Shown here: piece after piece, positions 36,637 through 45,564 of the stretch
Layout: each line of letters opens with the position of its first letter
How positions within the stretch are numbered: position 1 is the first letter of the stretch
From: Stutzerimonas stutzeri SDM-LAC
Lineage (GTDB): Bacteria; Pseudomonadota; Gammaproteobacteria; Pseudomonadales; Pseudomonadaceae
Assembly (NCBI RefSeq): GCF_000235745.1
Contig: NZ_AGSX01000117.1
Span: 1-58,024 of the forward strand
Direction of reading: 5' to 3'
Length of the DNA: 58,024 nt
Program-made: the position numbers and the translations under genes
The notes under the pieces: model-generated
Seen by the model: only the letters and a program-made list of their open reading frames with translations
What the model was told of the DNA's origin: nothing
Databases searched by the model: none

Positions 36637-37077
36637 CTACTTGACCTTCGCCAAGTTACCCTTGAGCGCAACCCCGGCCATGATCGCGCCGGCATGGCAC
36701 TCATACTTCTGGCTGTCTTTATATTCGACGTGCTTGTAGTTGCTGGCGATGTCCACCACGGCGTTGGCGCCGGCCGCCTTGGCGGCCTGCTGCATGCTGA
36801 TCAGCGCCGACTGCAACGCCCAGCTGCAGGCGCGCTCGTCGGTCTTGTTGAAGGCGTTGGTTTTCTTGCTGGTGGTTACGCCGCTGCGAATGATCTGCGC
36901 GCCTTTGGGGGTCGTGCCCGCAAGGTGGAACTTGACGCTGCCGTCCAGCTTGCCGGAAGCGGTGGCTTCAGCCACTACCTGATCGAATGGCAGGTAATGC
37001 GTGGTATCGCGGGCGTGGCTGATTCCAGGTAGCACGCAAAGCAGCAGTGCTGCGCCGATCCATGTGTTTTTCTTCAT
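36637..37077 (-). CDS. Small exported protein, often labelled excinuclease-like
   Basis: The 146-residue protein has a signal peptide at about 1-22 (ending GISHA) and a secreted domain with two cysteines (about C84 and C128). The stretch AAKAAGANAVVDIASNYKH resembles the alanine-glycine core of small YbjQ-like or 'excinuclease ATPase subunit' proteins, a label that is not functional evidence. A strong ribosome binding site (AAGGAGAAGGC) precedes the ATG. It follows the last ketosynthase by 33 bases on the same strand, so it is probably the last gene of the aryl polyene operon; a periplasmic or envelope role is inferred. Confidence 0.7.
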   Translation of the reverse strand: MKKNTWIGAALLLCVLPGISHARDTTHYLPFDQVVAEATASGKLDGSVKFHLAGTTPKGAQIIRSGVTTSKKTNAFNKTDERACSWALQSALISMQQAAKAAGANAVVDIASNYKHVEYKDSQKYECHAGAIMAGVALKGNLAKVK

Positions 37078-37110
37078 TGCCTTCTCCTTGCGGTGTTTTG
37101 GGTTAATGGA

Positions 37111-38337
37111 TCAAGCCCAGCGGCGGAAGATCAAGGAGGTATTGATCCCGCCAAAGGCGAAATTGTTGTTCATCACGAATCCGTGCTGCATCACTCGCGG
37201 TGCGCCGACGAGGTAGTCCAGTTCGCCACAGCGCGGATCGATGCTGTCCAGATTGAGCGTATGGATGTAGCGGTCGTTGTTCAGCATCTCGATGCTGAAC
37301 CAGGACTCCAGCGCGCCGCAGGCGCCCAGCGTATGGCCAAGGAAGCTCTTCTGCGAGCTGATCGGCATACCGCTGCCAAACAACGATTGGGTCGCCAGGG
37401 TTTCGGCGATATCGCCCTGCTCGGTGGCGGTGCCATGACCGTTTACGTAGCCAATGGCGCCGGGTTGCAGGCCGGCGTCTTCCAGCGCCAGCTCCATGGC
37501 ACGGCGCATGGTCAGCTGTTCGGGTTTGGTGGCGTGCTGGCCGTCGGCATTGCTGCCAAAGCCGACCAGCTCGGCATGGATCGTAGCGCCGCGGGCCCGA
37601 GCATGCTCCAGCTCTTCGAGCACCAGCATGCCGGCACCTTCGCCAATCACCAGCCCATCGCGGCCAGCATCGTAGGGGCGCGGTGTGGTGTGCGGCGCGT
37701 CGTTCTTCAGGCTGGTCGCATACAGGGCGTCGAACACCATGGCTTCGGTGGCGCAGAGTTCCTCGGCGCCCCCGGCGAGCATCATCGGCAGGCGGCCGAA
37801 CTTGATCGCCTCGTACGCGTAGCCGATCCCCTGACTGCCGCTGGTGCAGGCGCTGGATGTTGGAATGACCCGGCCAGTCAGGCCGAAGAAGATGCTGATA
37901 TTCGCCGCCGTGGTGTGCGGCATCATGCGGATGTAGGAGTTGGCATTCAGCCCGTCAGCGACGGAGTTGAGCAGCATATTGCCGAAGGCTTTGATGTCCT
38001 CGGTGCTGCCGGTGGATGAGCCGCAGGCGACGCCCATGCGACCGTCGCGGATCGACGGATCGTCGAGCAGGCCCGCGTGATTGAGAGCCTGTTCTGCAGC
38101 CTTTACCGACAACCGTGATACCCGGCCCATGCTGCGCAGTTGCTTGCGCGTCCAGTGCTTGGGGACGGCGAAGTCATCCACCGGTCCCGCCAGCCGGGTG
38201 TTGAGTTCGCTGAACCGATCCCACTCCTGCATGTAGCGAATGCCGCTACGATTGGCGCTGAAGTTGGCTTCGATAGACGCCCAGTCGCTGCCCAGGGACG
38301 TAATGCCGGCCATGCCGGTGACGACGACACGCTTCAT
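37111..38337 (-). CDS. apeR: Beta-ketoacyl-ACP synthase (ApeR-like) of the aryl polyene cluster
   Basis: The 408-residue FabF-type condensing enzyme has the complete catalytic triad: C164 in SSACTSGSQG, H301 in VNGHGTATEQGD and H335 in SFLGHTLGAC, with the NNNFAFGGINTS loop at the C-terminus. It condenses an acyl chain with malonyl-ACP. The start ATG at 38335-38337 overlaps the stop of the ketoreductase gene (TGATG). In known aryl polyene clusters a KS, reductase, dehydratase and KS occur in this order (R, Q, P, O), which is the reason for the symbol. Whether it makes early intermediates or extends the polyene is not readable from sequence. Confidence 0.88.
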   Translation of the reverse strand: MKRVVVTGMAGITSLGSDWASIEANFSANRSGIRYMQEWDRFSELNTRLAGPVDDFAVPKHWTRKQLRSMGRVSRLSVKAAEQALNHAGLLDDPSIRDGRMGVACGSSTGSTEDIKAFGNMLLNSVADGLNANSYIRMMPHTTAANISIFFGLTGRVIPTSSACTSGSQGIGYAYEAIKFGRLPMMLAGGAEELCATEAMVFDALYATSLKNDAPHTTPRPYDAGRDGLVIGEGAGMLVLEELEHARARGATIHAELVGFGSNADGQHATKPEQLTMRRAMELALEDAGLQPGAIGYVNGHGTATEQGDIAETLATQSLFGSGMPISSQKSFLGHTLGACGALESWFSIEMLNNDRYIHTLNLDSIDPRCGELDYLVGAPRVMQHGFVMNNNFAFGGINTSLIFRRWA

Positions 38338-39065
38338 CAGCACAACCCGCCGTTGACCGCCAGAACCTGACGGGTGATGTAGCTCGCCTCTTCCGACATC
38401 AGGAAATTGACCGCGCCGGCGACTTCCTCCGGCGTGCCCATGCGCTGTGCGGGGATCATCTTGAGCATTTCCTCGATGGGCAGGTTGTCGTCGAGCATGT
38501 CGGTGTCGATCAGGCCGGGCGCCACGCAGTTGACGGTAATCCGCCGTTTACCGAGTTCGACGGCCAAGGCCTTGGCCGCGCCGATCACACCAGCTTTGGA
38601 GGCGCTGTAGTTGACCTGGCCGCGGTTGCCGATCAATCCCGAAACAGAGGTGATACAAACGATTCGCCCCGGCTGGCGGCGCCGGATCATCGGCATGGTC
38701 AACGGCTGCAGCACATTGTAGAAACCGTCCAGGTTGGTGCGCATGACCAGATCCCAGTCGTCCTCGGTCAAGGCCGGAAAAGCGCCGTCGCGGGTCAGTC
38801 CGGCGTTGCAGACAACCCCGTAGTAGGCGCCATGGGTTTCGACATCCGCTTCCAGCTGTTCACGGCATTGCGCGCGGTCAGCTACATCGAATTGCAGGAT
38901 TCGCGCTGTGCGACCCATCTTCTGAATCTGCGCCTGGACGGTTTCCGCCTCGTCCCGCCGCGCGCGACAATGCAGAACGATGTCGTGGCCACTTTGCGCC
39001 AGGCGCAAGGCAATGGCGCGGCCGATGCCACGGCTGGAACCAGTGACGAGGATGCTTTTACTCAT
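38337..39065 (-). CDS. apeQ: 3-oxoacyl-ACP reductase (ApeQ-like)
   Basis: This short-chain dehydrogenase of 242 residues reduces the 3-oxo group after each condensation, using NADPH. The cofactor loop TGSSRGIG is at 8-15, and the catalytic residues are S140, Y153 and K157 (ITSVSGLIGNRGQVNYSASK). The N-terminal ATG at 39063-39065 overlaps the dehydratase stop by four bases. It resembles FabG throughout; cluster membership is assigned from context. Confidence 0.92.
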   Translation of the reverse strand: MSKSILVTGSSRGIGRAIALRLAQSGHDIVLHCRARRDEAETVQAQIQKMGRTARILQFDVADRAQCREQLEADVETHGAYYGVVCNAGLTRDGAFPALTEDDWDLVMRTNLDGFYNVLQPLTMPMIRRRQPGRIVCITSVSGLIGNRGQVNYSASKAGVIGAAKALAVELGKRRITVNCVAPGLIDTDMLDDNLPIEEMLKMIPAQRMGTPEEVAGAVNFLMSEEASYITRQVLAVNGGLC

Positions 39066-39514
39066 GGTGAAGGCTCTTGCAGATAATTCGCCACTTCGGG
39101 CGGGCGGAACACGTTGAGACGCGCCTCGGCATGGATGTCGGGCCCGTCGAGATGGCATTCGAACACGCCCATGCCGTTGTCATCCTGCAGCGAACGTATC
39201 GCATGGATACGTAACCGGCTGCCGGCCGGGATGTGCTCGACGTTGCATTGGAAGCTGCGCGTACCCAGCAGAAAGCCCAGTTCCACCGGTTGCCCGACCA
39301 GCCGTGCCTGACAGCCGGCAAAGGCGGCGACCGTCTGCGCCATGATCTCGATGCCGGCCCAGGCCGGCAGACTGCCGTCGGGCAGATTGAGCAAGCCGGC
39401 GCTTTTGACCTGCAGATGGGCGGTGATGCTTTCGGCATCGAATGACTCGACCGCATCGAGCAGGATCATGTCTCCCGCATGAGGTAGCAGTTCGGCGACT
39501 GGCCAATCGATCAT
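39062..39514 (-). CDS. apeP: Hotdog-fold 3-hydroxyacyl-ACP dehydratase (ApeP-like)
   Basis: The 150-residue single-hotdog protein has H12 in ELLPHAGDM and E56 in AGIEIMAQ, matching the His/Glu pair of FabZ-type dehydratases. In studied aryl polyene systems ApeP pairs with a second hotdog protein, ApeI, to form the active dehydratase that builds the conjugated double bonds. Here the second hotdog is the C-terminal domain of the ligase fusion at 49.4-51.1 kb. The gene overlaps both neighbours by four bases. Confidence 0.88.
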   Translation of the reverse strand: MIDWPVAELLPHAGDMILLDAVESFDAESITAHLQVKSAGLLNLPDGSLPAWAGIEIMAQTVAAFAGCQARLVGQPVELGFLLGTRSFQCNVEHIPAGSRLRIHAIRSLQDDNGMGVFECHLDGPDIHAEARLNVFRPPEVANYLQEPSP

Positions 39515-40701
39515 GGTGCATCCCCGAGGATCAGGCTGATGTTATTACCGCCAAAGGCGAATGAGTTGCTCATCATGCGTCGCGGTGCGGCAGTCGCTGC
39601 CGCTACGGTGCCGGCTACGACGAGGTCAAGGCGAGGCAATTCGGCGTCTTGCTCGCCATCCCATCGATGCGGCGGTAGCAATTGGGTGGGGTTGTTTTTC
39701 GACAACAGCAGCCAGCAGAACGCCGCTTCCAGGGCGCCGGCGGCACCGAGGGTGTGGCCGGTAAGCGGCTTGGTGGACGAGCAAGGCACGCCAGCCGGAA
39801 ATACCGTGGCCACAGCCAGGCTTTCCATCGCATCGTTGTGCCGAGTGGCCGTGCCGTGCAGGTTCAGATAACCGATCTGTTCGGGCAGGATTCCGGCGCT
39901 GCTCAATGCGTTGCCCATCGACTCTATCGCACCCAACCCCTGCGGGTCAGGGGCGGAGATGTGGTGGGCATCGGAGCTGGCGCCGCCGCCTAGCAGGGCA
40001 ATCGACGCGCGCTCACGCGTCATCAGGAAAACTGCTGCTGCTTCGCCAATATTGATGCCGTCGCGGTTGGCCGAGAACGGATTGCAGACGCGAAGGCTGG
40101 TAGCCTCGAGGGCGCTGAAGCCGCGCAGTGTCAGATCGCACAGGGTATCCACGCCGCCACAGATCACTGCATCGCAAATGCCTGCATCCAGCAACCGTTT
40201 GGCACTGAGCAGTGCTCGCGCGCTGGAGGTACAGGCCGTGGATATCGAGTAGCTCGGGCCGCTGAGCTGCAGCCGCTCGCTGATGAAGCTGGCTGGTGCG
40301 CCAAGCTCCTGATGAGCGTAGTGATAGCTGGATGGTAGGTGCCCATCACGCACCAGGCGCGCGATTCCTTGGGTTGCCTCCTGGATGCCAGAGGTGCTGG
40401 TCCCCATGACCACCCCGACACGGCCTGGACCGAAGCGCGAGATCGCCTCATGCAATTCGGGTTCGATTTCCTCCAGCGCAGCCAACAGCAGCTGATTGTT
40501 GCGAGTGACATGCTGCAGCGGCGCATTGCCAAGTGAGGGTAGCTCGCTGGTGACGGCGCCGACCGGCAGGCTGCGCCCGGCAATCGCCTGAGGATGCGGC
40601 TGCATACCTGAGCCGTCGCCGGCCAGCAGCCGCTGGGCAACTTCAGCCTTGCCGCGCCCCAGGGCGCAAATCAGCCCGAGTGCATTGAGGTAGGCGGTCA
40701 T
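39511..40701 (-). CDS. apeO: Beta-ketoacyl-ACP synthase (ApeO-like)
   Basis: The 396-residue condensing enzyme carries C157 in SISTACTSSARA, H282 in NLHGTATRHND and H316 in PLTGHTLGAAG, so it should be catalytically active. In aryl polyene synthesis ApeO works as a heterodimer with a truncated ketosynthase-like partner, ApeC, which sets chain length; a matching short partner is encoded at 53.0-53.8 kb at the start of this operon. The gene overlaps the dehydratase and lipoprotein genes by four bases each. Confidence 0.88.
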   Translation of the reverse strand: MTAYLNALGLICALGRGKAEVAQRLLAGDGSGMQPHPQAIAGRSLPVGAVTSELPSLGNAPLQHVTRNNQLLLAALEEIEPELHEAISRFGPGRVGVVMGTSTSGIQEATQGIARLVRDGHLPSSYHYAHQELGAPASFISERLQLSGPSYSISTACTSSARALLSAKRLLDAGICDAVICGGVDTLCDLTLRGFSALEATSLRVCNPFSANRDGINIGEAAAVFLMTRERASIALLGGGASSDAHHISAPDPQGLGAIESMGNALSSAGILPEQIGYLNLHGTATRHNDAMESLAVATVFPAGVPCSSTKPLTGHTLGAAGALEAAFCWLLLSKNNPTQLLPPHRWDGEQDAELPRLDLVVAGTVAAATAAPRRMMSNSFAFGGNNISLILGDAP

Positions 40702-41225
40702 GGTTGGCGGGCTCCGGCTGGCGCGATAGGCGCGACACCATAGGTCAGCGTCGGCCCGACGTCGAGTTCGAAGCCGCCATTATCCTGATAGCGAACGTGC
40801 CAGGCCGAGGTGCCGTCTGCCAGAGAGCGGCTACTCCCCTGCAGCGTCCAGGGCTGGCCCGCATAGAGTTCGTCTAGCTGCTCGGCGGGGCTGAGTGCGA
40901 ATAGCAGCGCGGCAAACAGCGCACGCGCTTCGGCATTGGGCGGCAGCAACCCATCGGCTTGCCAACTTCCATCAAGAAGTAGCTGGCGCGCCAGGGGCAC
41001 GCCCAGCGGATTGAACAGTGACCAGCGCAAGGCAGCGCCTTCCTGCTGGATCACCAATAGCCAGCTATCCGTGCTGCCGTGCTCGTGACGTTGGACATGC
41101 AACTGCATCGGCAACGACAGCAATGGCGTCTGGCTCGGCAAAGGCTGTTGCTGGGCGCAGGCACCGAGCAACAGCAGCAGTGACAGCCAGATCAGACGTG
41201 GCAGGCAGTGTTTCAACGCGATCAT
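40698..41225 (-). CDS. DUF3261-type lipoprotein (ApeN-like)
   Basis: The 175-residue protein has a lipoprotein signal peptide with lipobox LLGAC and acylated cysteine C23, followed by a LolB-like beta-rich domain (ALRWSLFNPLGVPLARQLLL). A DUF3261 lipoprotein is a regular member of aryl polyene clusters beside an MMPL transporter and a LolA-like protein, suggesting a periplasm-crossing relay that delivers the lipidated pigment to the outer membrane. It overlaps both neighbours by four bases. Confidence 0.8.
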   Translation of the reverse strand: MIALKHCLPRLIWLSLLLLLGACAQQQPLPSQTPLLSLPMQLHVQRHEHGSTDSWLLVIQQEGAALRWSLFNPLGVPLARQLLLDGSWQADGLLPPNAEARALFAALLFALSPAEQLDELYAGQPWTLQGSSRSLADGTSAWHVRYQDNGGFELDVGPTLTYGVAPIAPAGARQP

Positions 41226-42475
41226 GCGGGCGTTGGAGTGGCACAGAGCTCGGCCAATACGCGCAAGCGGCGTTGAGGCTCGGCGACATAGGGGTTGCGG
41301 TCGTCCCAGGCGTAACCAGCGAGAATCGAGCAGATCATCCGGCGAATCTCCGGCTGGGCCCGTTCGTAGTAAATGACGTCCTGGAAGCTGCCGTCGTACC
41401 AGCCCTCGACATAGGTGCGGAAAGTATCCACGCCCCGTTTAAGCGGCGCTGCGAATTCGCTTTCCCAGTCCACTGCCTCGCCGCTCAGCTGTCGGTGCAA
41501 TACTGCGGCCGCCATGCTCGCCGAGCGCATCGCGATGGTGACGCCGGATGAGAACACCGGGTCGAGAAACTCGGCGGCATTACCTAGAAGTGCGAAACCG
41601 GGGCCGTGCAGTGTTTTGACGCTTGCCGAATAGCCGTTGATCGGGCGCGCTGGGATGTCCCATTCCGCATGCTTGAGGATGCGCTTGAGGTTGGGGGCCT
41701 CCATGACGAATTCCTTGAGACAGGCGTCCAGATCCACCGGACGGCCTTCGTAGCGTTCGGCGCCGGCCACCACGCCCAGCGAGCAGCGGCCATCGCTGAA
41801 CGGGATGGTCCAGAACCAGACGTCGCGCAGTTCCGGGTGGGTGGTGATGAGGATCTTGTTGCGGTCAAAGTGCGGGTCGTCAATGTTGTCCCTGATGTGG
41901 GTGAACACCGCACGGCGCAGCGGAAAGCTCGACGGCGCTTCCAGATCGAGCAAGCGCGGCAGCACCCGGCCGTAGCCGCTGGCGTCGAGGACGAAGTCGG
42001 CCTGGAGCGCGTATTCGCTACCGTCGAGGCGGCACACCTGCAAACTCGGGCGCGGGCCGTCGAAATCTGCGGCGGTAATTTCCTCTTCGTAGCGAATCTC
42101 TACGCCTTGCAGCGCGGCCTGATCGGCCAGCAGCTTGTCGAAATCCGCCCGCTGAACCTGATAGGTGCTGCCGTGGCCTTCAGTGAATTTGTCGCGGAAA
42201 TCGAACTCGGTGTAGCGTTCACCGCAGCCAAAGGCCGCGCCATGCTTGGTCTGAAAGCCGGCCGCCTGTACCGCCTCGAGCATGCCGGCTTCCTCGATGA
42301 AATCCAGGCAATGCGAGAGCAGGCTTTCGCCAATCGAAAAGCGCGGAAACCGTTGTCGCTCAATGACCAGCACGTCGTGCCCCTGGCGCTTGAGCAGGGC
42401 AGCAGCGATGGCCCCGGAAGGCCCTGCGCCAATAACGACAACGCTACGGTTTTCAGAATGCGAGGAAGCCTTCAT
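41222..42475 (-). CDS. FAD-dependent oxidoreductase of the flavin-dependent halogenase superfamily
   Basis: The 417-residue protein has an N-terminal FAD fold with GAGPSG at 16-21 and VLDASGYGR later. It has WFWTIP at 220-225, matching the WxWxIP motif that typifies flavin-dependent halogenases, and a lysine at K77 in GFQTKHGAAF, where phenolic halogenases place the lysine that handles hypohalous acid. The C-terminal half has the FAD-binding FLDPVFSSG. It could halogenate the aryl or polyene part, hydroxylate it, or be an inactive relative. A halogenase-like flavoenzyme occurs in some xanthomonadin and aryl polyene clusters. No good Shine-Dalgarno precedes the ATG, and a 148-base gap separates it from the upstream gene. 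Confidence 0.8.
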   Translation of the reverse strand: MKASSHSENRSVVVIGAGPSGAIAAALLKRQGHDVLVIERQRFPRFSIGESLLSHCLDFIEEAGMLEAVQAAGFQTKHGAAFGCGERYTEFDFRDKFTEGHGSTYQVQRADFDKLLADQAALQGVEIRYEEEITAADFDGPRPSLQVCRLDGSEYALQADFVLDASGYGRVLPRLLDLEAPSSFPLRRAVFTHIRDNIDDPHFDRNKILITTHPELRDVWFWTIPFSDGRCSLGVVAGAERYEGRPVDLDACLKEFVMEAPNLKRILKHAEWDIPARPINGYSASVKTLHGPGFALLGNAAEFLDPVFSSGVTIAMRSASMAAAVLHRQLSGEAVDWESEFAAPLKRGVDTFRTYVEGWYDGSFQDVIYYERAQPEIRRMICSILAGYAWDDRNPYVAEPQRRLRVLAELCATPTPA

Positions 42476-42623
42476 GTGTTCGACTCGGTAAGGAGGACAG
42501 AGGCCGGTTGCTGCCGGCGGGTTGGGTAAAACGATTCGCTATTCAGCCGGACGTCGTAGCCAGGCCTTGCTGGAATGCCAGCCCAGGCCCTCCGAGGCCA
42601 TAACGCGGTGCCACGCCGGAGGA
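42476..42623. other. Only large gap inside the aryl polyene operon
   Basis: All other genes from 37.1 to 51.7 kb overlap or touch, but 148 bases lie between the MMPL gene stop and the flavoenzyme start. On the reverse strand an open frame passes through the end of the MMPL gene and ends at a TAG at 42539-42541, with a possible 20-codon ATG start at 42601 and coding-like codons. There is no convincing ribosome binding site. I see no terminator or clear promoter. Confidence 0.4.
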
Positions 42624-44963
42624 TCAAGATGCTGGGTTTCCGGTGGTTTCTGCAGCCCAGGGCGCGAGCAGAAATGCGAATACCAGGCCGATGCCCACCG
42701 CCAGGCCAAAGTTGCTCACAGCCGGCGTGCTCGACAAGGCTAGCAGGCCGAACGACAGCCAGGTGGTGACGGCCGCGAGAAGCGTGCCGACCAGGCTCAC
42801 CGCGGCGCCACCGATTTGCTCACGCATGAGAATGGCGTAATCCACACCGATCGCCGTGACCAACAGCAGGCCGAACAGGCCAAACAGGGTCAATGGCTGG
42901 CCCAGCCAGCCGAGGCAGGCAAGGCTGCCAAGCGCGGCCAGCAGCGGAACAGCCAAACAACGCAGGGCACCGCGCCAGCCGAATGGCAGGCACAGCAGCG
43001 CCAGAATGACGACAGCGGCAAGCAGCTTGAGCAGCGCGGCCTGGCGCTGGGTCTCGGCAAACAGACGATTCAGCTCGGCGGGCCGGTCGATGAGGCTGAC
43101 CCCGCCGATACCGTCAGCCAGGCCGTGCAGCGCCGAACTGTCGCGGAGCCCCTGCAGGCTGATCAGGCCAGCAACTGTGCCGTCGCTTCGCGTACCCAGC
43201 CAGAGCGGGCGCCAAAGTTCGGCAAGCGGCCCGGCCAACACCTGATCGAGGCCGGTTACGGATAGCGCTTCGAGGTCGGCGAGTTCCTTTTCGAGCACCT
43301 CTGTAGTGATGCCAAGCGCCAGCAGTGGCTGGCTGTATTGCAGCAGGCGAGGCAGCGCGAGATGCAGGCGCTCCTGGGCAACGGTTGGGGCGGCCAATTG
43401 GCTCAGGGCAAGATAGCCGTGCAGCTTCTGCTCTGCGACCAGCTCATCGAGGCGAGTGCCAAGCGCTTCCTGACGCTCCAGCAACTCGTCGGGCGTCTGT
43501 GCGCGAACCAGGAAATACTGGCTGGTCGGCTCGAAGCCGGTGATCTGGCCGATGCGCTCGGCCTGCTGCTGCAGCGCCGGTGCGCGGCTGACCCATTGGC
43601 GCAGGTCATCCTTGAACGACACCTGGCTGATACCGGCCAGGCAGAACACCACGAAGCCGGCCAGTAGCCAGCGCGAGGAAAGGTGCCCGAGCAGGCGCCG
43701 ACGCACATTCAAGGCGCGTTCAGCCCAGCTCAGCGGGGCGGCCCATGGCTGTAACGGAACGTTCACCAACGCCGGTAGCAGGCAGGTGGCGCAGGCGAAG
43801 GCCCCGAGCAGTCCGGCCGCAGAAAACACCGCGACCTGGCTCAGTGCCGGAAACGGCGTAAACGCCATGGCCATATAGCCGATGACGTTGGTCGCCAGCG
43901 CCAGCGCGAGGCCGGGCAGCGTTAGGCGTAAGGCACGAAAGGCCTGCCATGGTTGCAACGTCCAGCTCTTGGACAGGTAGTGCAGCGGAAAATCGATGCT
44001 GACACCGACCAGGCTGGCTCCCAGCACCAGCGTCAGTACATGGATCTGACCGAACAGCGCAACACAGGCCGCGGCGCCACTGAGCGCGCCGACCAGCACT
44101 GGCAAGGCGACCAGCAGCACACGTGGCGTACGGAACAACAGATGCAGCAGGGCCAGGGTGGCGACGAGCGAAACGCTGCCGATCAGGCCCGCTTCCTCGC
44201 GTGCCTGGCGCTGCCCATATGCGGCATGCAGCACGCCGCCAGCAGCGAGCAGCTGGCCCTGCTGAGCCTCAACCAATCGGCGAGCGGCACGAACCTGATC
44301 GTCCACCTGCAGCGGCAGCTTGTCATCGAAGGCATCGCCGTCGATCTGTGCATGGATAACCGCCCAGCGCTGGCCGTCATGTTCGGCCAGCAGCGCGCCA
44401 TCGAGGCGCGGGTGGATATTGCCCGATTGTGGCAGTCGCCGCTGCGCCAGGTCGGCCAGGCCGAACCAGTCTTCTTCGGCCGGCACCAGGCTGGTGCTTT
44501 CAAACGGGCTGAACAGGCGCTGCAGGCGTTGCTGAATGAACGCCTCGGGTGAGGCGATCAAGGCTTCGCGGCTGGTCCGGTCGAGCAATACCAGACGTTG
44601 ATCCAGTAATTGCTGGCGTACGGCCGGCAAATCGGCCTGCACGGAGCGACGAATCTGCGTAAATAGGCCGCTGGCCTTGAGATTGCCGGCCACATCCTTA
44701 GCCAGCGCAACTGCAGTGTCTTCGTCGGCATGCTCAACCAGCAGCATCAGATCGCGATTCAGCGGTTCCTGCACGCGCTGCTCGGCGAGTTGCTCCAGTT
44801 CTCCAGGCGCACCGCTGGGCAACAACTGCAGCAAATTGGCGCTGACTGGCGCGCCATCGCGCCATTGCCATGCGGTCAACGCGACCAGCCCGAGCAGTGC
44901 CAGGAGGAACAGCGAGGAAAGCCAGTCCGGCAGCCTGAGCGCGTGATCAGTCGGTGAGGTCAT
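42624..44963 (-). CDS. apeM: MMPL/RND-family transporter (ApeM-like)
   Basis: The 779-residue membrane protein has the two-repeat RND layout: a first membrane segment near 15-32, a large periplasmic domain (about 35-235), a bundle of membrane helices at about 240-400 (SVLVATLALLHLLF-like and VGVSIDFPLHYLSKS), a second periplasmic domain and a second bundle from about 610 to 775 (VTAIGVDYAILMREQIGG). The two acidic-residue helices of the proton relay are in the SIDFPLHY and GVDYAILM segments. In aryl polyene clusters it is thought to export the glycolipid-linked pigment. Its start overlaps the LolA-like gene by 17 bases. Confidence 0.9.
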   Translation of the reverse strand: MTSPTDHALRLPDWLSSLFLLALLGLVALTAWQWRDGAPVSANLLQLLPSGAPGELEQLAEQRVQEPLNRDLMLLVEHADEDTAVALAKDVAGNLKASGLFTQIRRSVQADLPAVRQQLLDQRLVLLDRTSREALIASPEAFIQQRLQRLFSPFESTSLVPAEEDWFGLADLAQRRLPQSGNIHPRLDGALLAEHDGQRWAVIHAQIDGDAFDDKLPLQVDDQVRAARRLVEAQQGQLLAAGGVLHAAYGQRQAREEAGLIGSVSLVATLALLHLLFRTPRVLLVALPVLVGALSGAAACVALFGQIHVLTLVLGASLVGVSIDFPLHYLSKSWTLQPWQAFRALRLTLPGLALALATNVIGYMAMAFTPFPALSQVAVFSAAGLLGAFACATCLLPALVNVPLQPWAAPLSWAERALNVRRRLLGHLSSRWLLAGFVVFCLAGISQVSFKDDLRQWVSRAPALQQQAERIGQITGFEPTSQYFLVRAQTPDELLERQEALGTRLDELVAEQKLHGYLALSQLAAPTVAQERLHLALPRLLQYSQPLLALGITTEVLEKELADLEALSVTGLDQVLAGPLAELWRPLWLGTRSDGTVAGLISLQGLRDSSALHGLADGIGGVSLIDRPAELNRLFAETQRQAALLKLLAAVVILALLCLPFGWRGALRCLAVPLLAALGSLACLGWLGQPLTLFGLFGLLLVTAIGVDYAILMREQIGGAAVSLVGTLLAAVTTWLSFGLLALSSTPAVSNFGLAVGIGLVFAFLLAPWAAETTGNPAS

Positions 44964-45564
44964 GGTGCTCGCTGGGGCTCAACTGATCGTCGATCTGGAT
45001 GTCGGTCAGCAACAGCAGTGTGCTGTCGCCCTGGGCTTCACGCAGCTCGATACGCTCGGCGGTGGCGCTTCCCTGGATCAGGATGCTGGAGAAGATCTGT
45101 GCCAGCAGCCGGGAGCGCGGCGTCAGCGTCAGCGCCCAGGCTTGCGCAGTGCCAGTCAATTGCAATTCGAAATCACGCTGCAAGGCTTCGGTATCGCCCT
45201 GCAGTACGGCGAGAAACAGCTCGTTCTGTCGCGCGGCGGGCCCTTGCTGGCGGGTCTGCTGCCAGCCGCTGGGCGTGCGTCGGGCGATCCCGGCGGCGCT
45301 GATGCGGTAATCCTGTTGCACCGGGTCTTCCAGAAACCAGAGCAGACCCCTGTCGCGCGCCAGGACGAAGGTGCCCGCGCTAACCAGTGGCTGGGGCAGG
45401 GCGCGCAGGTATTTTTCCTGGGTGAAGGCGCCGCGAACAACCGTGGGTTCGCGCAGTTGCAAGCTGAGTTGGAGCAGGTCGAACGCGTTGGCGCGGGCGG
45501 TCACCGCCAGCAGCAGACACAGGGCAATCAGCGCGCGCGAAGAGGGGCGGTTGACTAGGCGCAT
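44947..45564 (-). CDS. apeL: LolA-like outer-membrane lipoprotein carrier (ApeL-like)
   Basis: The 205-residue protein has a signal peptide at about 1-26 (ending ARANA), then a LolA-type fold (VRGAFTQEKYLRALPQPLVS and LLWFLEDPVQQDYRIS). LolA carries lipoproteins across the periplasm; the paralogues in pigment clusters probably carry the lipid-linked aryl polyene instead. The ATG at 45562-45564 shares bases with the thioesterase stop (TGATG), and the 3' end overlaps the MMPL gene by 17 bases. Confidence 0.85.
   Translation of the reverse strand: MRLVNRPSSRALIALCLLLAVTARANAFDLLQLSLQLREPTVVRGAFTQEKYLRALPQPLVSAGTFVLARDRGLLWFLEDPVQQDYRISAAGIARRTPSGWQQTRQQGPAARQNELFLAVLQGDTEALQRDFELQLTGTAQAWALTLTPRSRLLAQIFSSILIQGSATAERIELREAQGDSTLLLLTDIQIDDQLSPSEHHDLTD

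Noticed and set aside
41606-42529. A 307-codon open frame on the plus strand with a purine-rich stretch nearby
   Set aside because: It is antisense to the halogenase-like flavoenzyme gene and has no recognisable domain. The AAGGAGG near 42491 on the plus strand has no coding frame at the right distance.
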